Origin: ZC4RG30 sp964396335
GTDB taxonomy: Bacteria; Pseudomonadota; Gammaproteobacteria; Steroidobacterales; Steroidobacteraceae
Assembly: GCA_964396335.1 (NCBI GenBank)
Contig: CAYNEX010000153.1
Coordinates: forward strand, 1 to 5,973
DNA: 5,973 nt
Reading direction: 5' to 3'
The translations under genes were made by a program, and so were the position numbers. Each line of letters opens with the position of its first letter. Positions within the stretch are counted from its first letter, which is position 1. Positions 1 to 5,973 of this stretch are shown here, in pieces. The notes below the pieces were generated by a model that searched no databases, was not told the origin of the DNA, and was given only the letters and a program-made list of their open reading frames with translations.

Positions 1-554
1 GGACCGTAGACCGTGAAGAACCGCAGGCCCGTCACCGGCAGCCTGAACAGGGCCGAGTAGTTGTGGGCCATCAGCTCGTTGGCGCGCTTGGTGGCGGCAT
101 AGAACGACAGTGGATGCGTCGCCGCCTGGTGCACCGAGAACGGCATCTTCGTGTTGGCGCCATACACCGAACTGGTGGAGGCATAGACGAGGTGCTGCAC
201 GCCGTTGTGGCGGCAGCCTTCCAGCACATTCAGCGTGCCGGTGATGTTGCTGTCGACATAGGCCTGCGGATTCTCCAGTGAATAGCGAACGCCGGCCTGG
301 GCGGCCAGGTGCACCACGCGATCGAAACGCTCGGCCTTGAACAGCTCCGCCATGCCCGGCCCGTCGGCCAGGTCCAGCTTGACGAACCGGAAGCCGGGCT
401 GCGTCGTCAGGCGTGCAAGACGCGCTTCCTTGAGCTTCGGGTCGTAATAGGCGTTCAGGTTGTCGAGGCCGACCACCTCATCCCCGCGCGCCAGCAGCTT
501 GTGAGAAACGTGGGAGCCGATGAATCCGGCAGCGCCGGTGACGAGGACCTTCAT
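1..554 (-). CDS. NAD-dependent nucleotide-sugar 4-epimerase, CapI/UDP-glucuronate epimerase type (partial, C-terminus beyond left edge)
   Basis: This is an extended short-chain dehydrogenase/reductase that inverts C4 of a UDP-sugar, most likely UDP-glucuronate to UDP-galacturonate, to supply surface-polysaccharide synthesis in the cytoplasm. About 184 residues are present and the 3' part is missing. Seen in the sequence: an N-terminal Rossmann motif GAAGFIG at residues 7-13, the adenine-site acidic pair LDNLNAYYD at 30-38, HLAAQAGVRYS at 82-92, the active-site ASTSSVYG at 125-132, and the catalytic YAATK with Tyr152 and Lys156. The window ends at RFFTVYGP, which in this family precedes the substrate-binding C-terminal half. 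The ATG at 552-554 has an AGGAAG ribosome site 5 bases upstream, overlapping the dehydrogenase stop 9 bases away, so the two genes are co-translated. The DNLNAYYD and AAQAGVRYS motifs favour a CapI-like enzyme over GalE. Activity on the N-acetylated uronate (TviC/WbpP type) cannot be excluded. Confidence 0.92.
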   Translation of the reverse strand, partial: MKVLVTGAAGFIGSHVSHKLLARGDEVVGLDNLNAYYDPKLKEARLARLTTQPGFRFVKLDLADGPGMAELFKAERFDRVVHLAAQAGVRYSLENPQAYVDSNITGTLNVLEGCRHNGVQHLVYASTSSVYGANTKMPFSVHQAATHPLSFYAATKRANELMAHNYSALFRLPVTGLRFFTVYG

Positions 555-563
555 GATTTCTTC

Positions 564-566
<3 letters not shown>
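555..566 (-). promoter_or_regulatory. Ribosome binding site of the epimerase gene, overlapping the upstream stop codon
   Basis: On the minus strand AGGAAG (565 to 560) lies 5 bases before the ATG at 554. Its first two bases belong to the TAG stop of the dehydrogenase (566-564). The arrangement indicates translational coupling of the two sugar-nucleotide genes and supports this start. Confidence 0.7.
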
Positions 567-1841
<1,275 letters not shown>

Positions 1842-1853
1842 ACGCTCCCCTTT
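1842..1853 (-). promoter_or_regulatory. Ribosome binding site deciding the dehydrogenase start
   Basis: The minus strand reads AAAGGGGAG (1853 to 1845), then CGT and the GTG start at 1841. The spacing is short but the purine run is the only good ribosome site near the 5' end. It lies inside the reading frame that would be translated from the upstream GTG at 1880, so it argues for the shorter protein. Confidence 0.5.
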
Positions 1854-1870
1854 GCTGATTCGGGCGCCGG

Positions 1871-2596
1871 CTACTGCCACAACGCCTTCCCGCCACTGGC
1901 CTTCATCACCCGCTGCATGAACTCCGCATGCGCCGCGAGCTCTTCCTCATTCGCCGCCACGACCTTCAGCGGCACTTCCGTGGTCACCACCCGCACCGTC
2001 TCGGTGACGCTCACCATCGTCACCTGCCCGGCCGCGGCCACATCCTCGAGCGCCAGCGCGCTCTGGCCGCCGGTCATTGCCAGGTACACATCCGCCAGGA
2101 TGCGCGCGTCCAGCAATGCGCCGTGCAGCGTGCGGTGCGAGTTGTCGATGAAATAGCGCTTGCACAGCGCGTCCAGGCCGTTGCGCTGGCCCGGGTGCAT
2201 CTCGCGCGCCAGCGCCAGCGTGTCGAGCACGCGGCAGCGGCCGCGCACGGTGATCGGCTCGCGGCCGCCGCCCATGCGCACCCAGCGCGCCAGCTCCGCA
2301 TCCAGGAACGCGACGTCGAAGGGCGCGTTGTGGATCACCAGCTCCGCCCCGTCGATGAACTCGAGCAGCCGTTCGGCCACGTCGCAGAAGCGCGGCTTGT
2401 TGGCGAGGTCGGCCAGGCGGATGCCATGCACCTGCGCGGCGCCCTCGTCGATCTCGCGCTCGGGGTTCAGGTATTCGTGGAAATGCCGACCGGTGGGACG
2501 GCGGTTGACCAGCTCGACGCAGCCGATCTCGATGATGCGATGACCTTCGGCGGGCTCCAGGCCCGTGGTTTCCGTATCGAGTACGACCTGTCTCAA
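1871..2596 (-). CDS. dnaQ: DNA polymerase III epsilon subunit, 3'-5' proofreading exonuclease
   Basis: This is the editing subunit of the replicase core, binding the alpha polymerase subunit and removing misincorporated nucleotides. The 241-residue protein has all DEDDh exonuclease residues in place: Asp7 and Glu9 in LDTETTGLEP, Asp94 in HNAPFD, and His158 and Asp163 in HGALLDA. The exonuclease domain spans about residues 2-172. It is followed by TGGQSALAL, where QSALAL (178-183) sits where E. coli epsilon has its sliding-clamp-binding QTSMAF. The tail (about 190-241) is the flexible region that in the family contacts alpha. The start is TTG at 2594-2596 with a strong GGAGG 5 bases upstream; no ATG or GTG fits the conserved N-terminus. 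Length matches the family (E. coli 243). It lies 10 bases after rnhA on the same strand. A TTG start may limit expression. Confidence 0.97.
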   Translation of the reverse strand: MRQVVLDTETTGLEPAEGHRIIEIGCVELVNRRPTGRHFHEYLNPEREIDEGAAQVHGIRLADLANKPRFCDVAERLLEFIDGAELVIHNAPFDVAFLDAELARWVRMGGGREPITVRGRCRVLDTLALAREMHPGQRNGLDALCKRYFIDNSHRTLHGALLDARILADVYLAMTGGQSALALEDVAAAGQVTMVSVTETVRVVTTEVPLKVVAANEEELAAHAEFMQRVMKASGGKALWQ

Positions 2597-2609
2597 GCTC
2601 CCCTCCTCA
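2597..2609 (-). promoter_or_regulatory. Ribosome binding site of dnaQ, adjoining the rnhA stop
   Basis: The minus strand reads TGAGGAGGGGAGC and then the TTG start. The rnhA stop TGA (2609-2607) runs straight into GGAGG (2606-2602), leaving 5 bases to TTG. This validates the TTG start and indicates coupled translation of rnhA and dnaQ. Confidence 0.8.
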
Positions 2610-3059
2610 AGCGCCCCATCTTATCCCAAGCATCGCGTCGATCGCCTCGTTGGCCAGTCGGTCGACATGCTCGTTGCCGGCGTCGCCGGAGTGTCCGCGC
2701 ACCCAGCGCCAGGTGATGCGATGGCCATCACAGGCCGCATCCAGCGCCTCCCACAGGTCCTGGTTCTTCACCGGCTTCCTGTCCGCGGTGCGCCAGCCGC
2801 GCGCCTTCCATGCCGGCAGCCATTCCTGGATGCCGGTGCAGACGTACTTGGAGTCGGTGTAGAGGGTGACATCGACGGGACGCTTCAGCGCCTTCAGCGC
2901 CTCGATCGCCGCGGTCAGTTCCATGCGGTTGTTGGTGGTCTGCGGCTCCGATCCGGACAGCTCACGCCGCTTGTCGCCGGCGATCAGCAGCGCGCCCCAT
3001 CCCCCGGGCCCCGGGTTCCCCCTGCAGGCACCGTCCGTGTAGATGATGACCCCGGTCAC
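2607..3059 (-). CDS. rnhA: Ribonuclease HI
   Basis: This enzyme cleaves the RNA strand of RNA-DNA hybrids, removing R-loops and helping to clear Okazaki primers. The 150-residue product matches the family length (E. coli 155). All catalytic residues are present at positions one lower than in E. coli: Asp9 in YTDGACRGNPGPGG, Glu47 in NNRMELTAA, Asp69 in YTDSKYV, His123 in RGHSGDAGNE and Asp133. The basic protrusion with WLPAWKARGW (80-89), used for hybrid binding, is present. The open frame extends to 3185, but that part is not RNase H-like and overlaps the methyltransferase. The GTG at 3057-3059 starts right at the conserved beta strand and forms a GTGA 4-base overlap with the methyltransferase stop. 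No good ribosome site precedes it, so initiation probably depends on the upstream gene. dnaQ follows 10 bases later. Confidence 0.96.
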   Translation of the reverse strand: MTGVIIYTDGACRGNPGPGGWGALLIAGDKRRELSGSEPQTTNNRMELTAAIEALKALKRPVDVTLYTDSKYVCTGIQEWLPAWKARGWRTADRKPVKNQDLWEALDAACDGHRITWRWVRGHSGDAGNEHVDRLANEAIDAMLGIRWGA

Positions 3060-3793
3060 GGCGATGGATGGCGCCTGGTGGGCTCGGGCAGCGCGCTGCC
3101 GAACACCGGCCGGCGCTCGCGCTGGAAGAAACGGTGGCGCAGCGGCGTCATCCGGTACACATGCTTGCGGGCCCGCAGCAGCCACGCTCCGGAGGGCACG
3201 GGGTTGAACAGGCCCCGGCGCAGGATGCGACGCGCACCGGTGCGGTCATGGCCCCAGGGGCGGCTGTAGAGGTATCCACGGCGCAGCACCACCTCGTAGC
3301 CCAGCAGCTCCAGCCAGTCGCAGACGCGCCGCATGCCTAGCATCTGCCTCAGGCCCGGCGGGTAACCCTCGCGCGAGGCTTTGGCCCGCAGCCCCCACAG
3401 GCTCAAGGGGCGGAATCCCAATACGATCAATTGCCCTTCTCCGTGCAGGACGCGGTCGGCTTCGCGCACGATCGCGTGCGGATCGGCAGCGAACTCCAGC
3501 GTATGCGGCAGCAGCACCGCATCGACCGAGGCGCTTTGCACCGGCAGCGCTGAAAGCTCGGCCACCACGTCGACTTCGCCACCCGAACCGCACTCGTGCA
3601 CCGGCCCGATCACGGTCTGGCGGCGCGTGCGGCTGCTGGAGAGCAGGTCGCGCGACAGCCCCCAGGTCCCCAGCTGCACCAGCTCCAAGCCGAACACGTC
3701 GTCCAGCAGGCCGCGCAGCAGCCCGGCCTCGGCGGTCAGCAACTGCCTTCCGAGCGCACTGGCGAGCCATTCCGAAGGTGCCGGACCTTTCAT
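3056..3793 (-). CDS. Class I SAM-dependent methyltransferase-like protein, YafS family
   Basis: A 245-residue predicted cytoplasmic protein with a partial methyltransferase type 11 fold; the substrate is unknown. The core runs about residues 73-127: VDVVAELSALPV (74-85), SVDAVLLPHTLEFAADPH (89-106), then READRVLHGEGQLIVLGF (110-127), which correspond to motifs II to post-II. The usual glycine-rich SAM loop (motif I) is not seen; the matching stretch is GPVHECGSGG (63-72). The C-terminal part is arginine-rich, with RRGYLYSRPWG at 171-181. E. coli YafS, as I recall it, shows the same HTL...DPH...READRVL pattern and also neighbours rnhA and dnaQ, which supports the family call. The ATG at 3791-3793 has no clear ribosome site (upstream bases are CATAAGTCC), so the start is less sure than the frame. 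The stop overlaps the rnhA start. Whether it is an active enzyme is open. Confidence 0.85.
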   Translation of the reverse strand: MKGPAPSEWLASALGRQLLTAEAGLLRGLLDDVFGLELVQLGTWGLSRDLLSSSRTRRQTVIGPVHECGSGGEVDVVAELSALPVQSASVDAVLLPHTLEFAADPHAIVREADRVLHGEGQLIVLGFRPLSLWGLRAKASREGYPPGLRQMLGMRRVCDWLELLGYEVVLRRGYLYSRPWGHDRTGARRILRRGLFNPVPSGAWLLRARKHVYRMTPLRHRFFQRERRPVFGSALPEPTRRHPSP

Positions 3794-3831
3794 GGACTTA
3801 TGGAAAAAAGCGTGGCAATTCTGTGAACCCG

Positions 3832-3850
3832 CCGGTTAAATACGGACCGG
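3832..3850. repeat. Short inverted repeat CCGGT-N9-ACCGG in the divergent promoter region
   Basis: Arms 3832-3836 and 3846-3850 are perfect 5-base complements around a 9-base spacer. It overlaps the proposed mltD -10 (TTAAAT, 3836-3841). It could be a protein-binding site controlling one or both directions, but an arm this short can occur by chance in GC-rich DNA. Confidence 0.3.
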
Positions 3851-3902
3851 AAAAATTCTAGGCTGTTCCATCATCCGGGACGAACCGGCCGCACGCAAAT
3901 TC

Positions 3903-3908
3903 GGAGGT
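3903..3908 (+). promoter_or_regulatory. Ribosome binding site of mltD
   Basis: GGAGGT lies 9 bases before the GTG start at 3918. It decides this start: the GTG sits directly ahead of a complete lipoprotein signal peptide, and no ATG is available upstream in frame. Confidence 0.75.
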
Positions 3909-3917
3909 AAACCAAAG

Positions 3918-5495
3918 GTGATTCGGGGCTGGCAATCAAGCCTGAACCTCACCCTGGTCGCGCTGGCGGCCGTCCTGGCCGGCTGTGCGGGCACCCCCGA
4001 ACGCGCCGATTCCCAGGTGGTCGAGGTCGAACTCCCTCCCGCCCTGCCGACGCTGTCCGAGCCGGTTCCGGTCGAGGTGCCTGAGGTGGTGGCCGAGGCG
4101 GAAGCCGAGCCGGAGCCGGTCGGCGACCTGCTCGACCGCATCCGCGCCGGCCTGCAGCTGGGCACCCATTACCACTCGCGCATCGACAAGGAAGCCGACT
4201 GGTTCGCCCGCAATCCCGACCATGTCGCGCGTGTCTTCCAGCGCGCCGCGCCCTACCTGCACTACATCGTCGAAGAGGTCGAGCGCCGCGGCCTGCCGCA
4301 GGAACTGGCCCTGCTGCCGGTGATCGAGAGCGCCTTCCAGCCCTTCGCCTATTCCAGCGCCCGCGCCATGGGCCTGTGGCAGTTCATCCCGACCACCGGC
4401 ACGCGCTTCAACCTGAAGCAGGACTGGTGGTATGACGGCCGCCGCGACGTGGTGGCCGCCACGCACGCCGCGCTCGACTACCTGACCTACCTGCGCGACC
4501 ACTTCGACGGCGACTGGCTGCACGCCATCGCCGCCTACAACACCGGCGAGGGCAATGTGGGCCGCGCCATCCGCCGCAACCGCGCGGAGAAGAAACGCAC
4601 CGACTTCTGGAACCTGCGCCTGGCGGCCGAGACCCGCGGGTATGTGCCGCGCCTGCTGGCGATGGCGGCGGTGGTGGCCGACCCGGAGAAATACGGCCTG
4701 TCGATCGAGGGCATCCCGGACAAGCCCTACTTCGAGGAAGTGGAAACGGGCGGCCAGATCAGCATCGAGGTGGCGGCGGAACTGGCCGGCATCACCACCG
4801 AACAGATGTACGACCTGAACCCCGCCTACCACCGCTGGGCCACGGACCCGACCGGTCCGCACCGCCTGCTGGTGCCGGTGGAATCCGCGGCCACGTTCCG
4901 CGAGAGCCTGCTGCAGCTGACCCCGGACCAGCGCCTGCGCGTGGAGCGCTACATGGTGCGCGAGGGCGACACGGTCAGCAGCATCGCGCAGCAGTTCGGC
5001 ACCAATGTGCAGCACCTGCGCGAGCTGAACCAGCTGGGCAATGCCAACACCGTGGCGGTGGGCGCCGAACTGCGCGTGCCGTCGAAGGTGTCCTCGCTGC
5101 CGGCGGTGGTGCTGCAGGCCGCGGCGCGGGTCGATTCGCGCGCCCCGGATGCCGTTCGCGCGGTGCACGTGGTGCGCAAGGGCGACACGCTGTCGGGCAT
5201 CGCCAACCGCTACAAGGTCAGCGTGGCCTCGCTGGCGCGCCTCAACAACATCAGCACCAGCTCGGTGCTGCGCATCGGCCAGCGTATCCGCGTCAGCTCC
5301 AATGCCGGCAGCAGCGCCGGCGGCACGGTGATCGCCAGCGCCGATGGCAAGCAGGTGACCTACGTGGTCAAGCGCGGCGACACGCTCTCGGCCATCGCCC
5401 GCTCGCTGGGCGTGCCGGTGTCCTCGCTGCAGAGCTGGAACAACCTCAGCGGCAGCATGATCCGCCCCGGCCAGCGCCTCGTCGCCTATCCCTGA
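3918..5495 (+). CDS. mltD: Membrane-bound lytic murein transglycosylase D with LysM repeats
   Basis: This lipoprotein cleaves the MurNAc-GlcNAc bond of peptidoglycan, forming 1,6-anhydro ends during wall turnover. Signal peptide: Arg3, a hydrophobic stretch 9-22, and lipobox LAGC with Cys23; Ala24 at +2 predicts the outer membrane. An acidic Pro/Glu/Val linker (34-68) follows. The SLT family 1 domain (about 110-250) has the catalytic Glu137 in PVIESAF, AMGLWQFIP (150-158), AAYNTGEGNV (205-214) and YVPR (242-245). A stretch at about 276-321 with YDLNPAYHRW and RLLVPV resembles a degenerate LysM unit. Three clear LysM repeats follow, each with a V-x-GDT core: 342-388, 416-461 and 480-525, joined by Ala/Ser-rich linkers. 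The 525 residues exceed E. coli MltD (452 residues, two LysM). The start is GTG with GGAGGT upstream. Transcribed divergently from the methyltransferase operon. Confidence 0.96.
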   Translation: MIRGWQSSLNLTLVALAAVLAGCAGTPERADSQVVEVELPPALPTLSEPVPVEVPEVVAEAEAEPEPVGDLLDRIRAGLQLGTHYHSRIDKEADWFARNPDHVARVFQRAAPYLHYIVEEVERRGLPQELALLPVIESAFQPFAYSSARAMGLWQFIPTTGTRFNLKQDWWYDGRRDVVAATHAALDYLTYLRDHFDGDWLHAIAAYNTGEGNVGRAIRRNRAEKKRTDFWNLRLAAETRGYVPRLLAMAAVVADPEKYGLSIEGIPDKPYFEEVETGGQISIEVAAELAGITTEQMYDLNPAYHRWATDPTGPHRLLVPVESAATFRESLLQLTPDQRLRVERYMVREGDTVSSIAQQFGTNVQHLRELNQLGNANTVAVGAELRVPSKVSSLPAVVLQAAARVDSRAPDAVRAVHVVRKGDTLSGIANRYKVSVASLARLNNISTSSVLRIGQRIRVSSNAGSSAGGTVIASADGKQVTYVVKRGDTLSAIARSLGVPVSSLQSWNNLSGSMIRPGQRLVAYP

Positions 5496-5497
5496 AC

Positions 5498-5506
5498 TGC
5501 TATCAT
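5498..5506 (+). promoter_or_regulatory. Extended -10 promoter for fabI
   Basis: TGCTATCAT fits the TGnTATAAT extended -10 consensus with one mismatch. No good -35 is visible 17 bases upstream, inside the mltD end, which is tolerated by extended -10 promoters. Transcription would start near 5513 and give a leader of about 29 bases. Read-through from mltD is also possible. Confidence 0.5.
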
Positions 5507-5509
5507 CCC

Positions 5510-5537
5510 GCCCCACTTCACGTTTGTAAGATGGGGC
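5510..5537 (+). promoter_or_regulatory. Leader hairpin that can cover the fabI ribosome site
   Basis: GCCCCACTT (5510-5518) pairs with AAG-A-TGGGGC (5528-5537), giving nine base pairs with one bulged A (5531) and a 9-base loop. The 3' arm contains GGGG (5533-5536), the only purine-rich ribosome site before the fabI ATG (5542, spacing 5). No U-run follows, so it is a poor terminator for mltD and is better read as a possible translation-controlling fold. Confidence 0.4.
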
Positions 5538-5541
5538 TGCA

Positions 5542-5973
5542 ATGGGAATCCTTTCCGGCAAGCGCGCGCTGATCGTCGGCGTCGCCACTGATCGTTCGAT
5601 TGCATGGGGAATCGCCCAGGCCATGCACGAACAGGGCGCTGAGCTCGCCTTCACCTATGGCAACGAGAAGCTGAAGGACCGGGTCGCGCCGCTGGCCGCC
5701 TCGGTGGGTTCCAGCATCGTGCTGCCGATGGACGTCACCAACGACAGCGAGGTCGAGGCGGTGTTCTCGGCGCTGTCCAGCCAGTGGGGTTCGCTCGACA
5801 TCCTGGTGCACGCGGTGGCGTTCGCGCCGCGCGAGGCGCTGGCCGGCGACTTCGTCTCCAGCACCACCCGCGAGGCCTTCGCGATCGCGCACGATGTGTC
5901 CAGCTACAGCCTGACGGCGCTGACCCGCGCCGCCGCGCCGCTGATGGCCGGCCGCGACGGTGCGGTGCTGACG
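5542..5973 (+). CDS. fabI: Enoyl-[acyl-carrier-protein] reductase (NADH), FabI (partial, C-terminus beyond right edge)
   Basis: FabI reduces the trans-2 double bond of enoyl-ACP, the last step of each fatty-acid elongation cycle, and is the target of triclosan and isoniazid-class inhibitors. The first 144 residues are present. Seen: MGILSGKRALIVGVATDRSIAWG, close to the E. coli start, with the dinucleotide motif GVATDRSIAWG (13-23), a conserved EQGAELAFTY (30-39), the Asp64-Val65 pair (MDVT) that contacts adenine, VHAVAFAP (89-96) and FAIAHDVSSYSL. The Tyr-x6-Lys catalytic pair lies beyond the edge, so activity cannot be judged. Residue 93 is Ala where E. coli has Gly. The ATG at 5542 is fixed by family alignment. 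A second ATG at 5531 is out of frame and opens only 13 codons. The gene lies 46 bases after mltD, same strand, probably with its own promoter. Confidence 0.95.
   Translation, partial: MGILSGKRALIVGVATDRSIAWGIAQAMHEQGAELAFTYGNEKLKDRVAPLAASVGSSIVLPMDVTNDSEVEAVFSALSSQWGSLDILVHAVAFAPREALAGDFVSSTTREAFAIAHDVSSYSLTALTRAAAPLMAGRDGAVLT

Larger units (their letters stand above)
3794..3917. promoter_or_regulatory. Divergent intergenic region between the methyltransferase operon and mltD
   Basis: These 124 bases are clearly AT-richer than the flanking genes and must carry promoters for both directions. For mltD a plausible but weak sigma70 pair is TGGCAA (3813-3818), 17 bases, then TTAAAT (3836-3841), which would give a leader of about 70 bases. 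For the minus-strand operon no convincing -35/-10 pair is visible; TTGCCA (reverse of 3813-3818) lies too close to the ATG to serve. An inverted repeat CCGGT-N9-ACCGG (3832-3850) spans the proposed -10. Confidence 0.45.

Noticed and set aside
1842..1880. Longer dehydrogenase starting at the GTG at 1880
   Set aside because: It would overlap dnaQ, lacks a clear ribosome site, and gives 438 residues instead of the family length of 425.
3060..3185. Upstream extension of the rnhA reading frame to an earlier start at 3185
   Set aside because: The added 42 residues have no RNase H similarity and overlap the methyltransferase; the GTG at 3059 starts exactly at the conserved domain.
5510..5537. Hairpin after mltD as a Rho-independent terminator
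   Set aside because: No run of T follows the 3' arm, and the arm is immediately followed by the fabI start.
5531..5572. A 13-codon reading frame overlapping the fabI start (ATG at 5531), as a possible upstream regulatory peptide
   Set aside because: No ribosome site precedes it and its ATG lies within the leader hairpin; nothing supports translation.
3936..5654. A 572-codon open frame on the minus strand opposite mltD and the fabI start
   Set aside because: It runs through the mltD-fabI intergenic region without regard to gene borders and its product looks like a low-complexity antisense translation; mltD has full family motifs.
5518..5892. A 124-codon minus-strand frame opposite fabI
   Set aside because: It is antisense to clear FabI sequence and has no recognisable domain or ribosome site.

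Overview
The window is a GC-rich stretch of chromosome from a gammaproteobacterium. Gene content and protein sequences fit the Xanthomonadales/Lysobacterales best, though this is inferred by eye and no search was run. It holds seven protein-coding genes, two of them cut by the window edges. No RNA gene, CRISPR array, insertion sequence or long repeat is visible. The longest stretch without a gene is 124 bases (3794-3917).

Leftward group (minus strand, read from 3793 to 1). A YafS-like SAM methyltransferase is followed by rnhA (ribonuclease HI), dnaQ (epsilon proofreading subunit of DNA polymerase III), a TviB/WbpO-type nucleotide-sugar 6-dehydrogenase and a CapI-type nucleotide-sugar 4-epimerase that runs off the left edge. 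Gaps are -4, 10, 29 and 9 bases, and no terminator is visible between genes, so this reads as one transcription unit. It joins a conserved replication/repair cluster (yafS-rnhA-dnaQ, also neighbours in E. coli) to genes making sugar nucleotides for a surface polysaccharide.

Rightward group (plus strand). mltD is a lipoprotein lytic transglycosylase with three clear C-terminal LysM repeats. It diverges from the methyltransferase across the 124-base intergenic region. Then, after 46 bases, fabI (NADH-dependent enoyl-ACP reductase) begins and is cut by the right edge. fabI appears to have its own extended -10 promoter and a short leader that can fold over its ribosome binding site.

Together the genes cover DNA replication fidelity (dnaQ, rnhA), cell-wall turnover (mltD), fatty-acid synthesis (fabI) and surface-polysaccharide precursors. 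Four of the seven genes use GTG or TTG starts by my reading. I see no evidence of a new defence, mobile or toxin system here. The points worth a second look are at the level of gene arrangement and leader structure.
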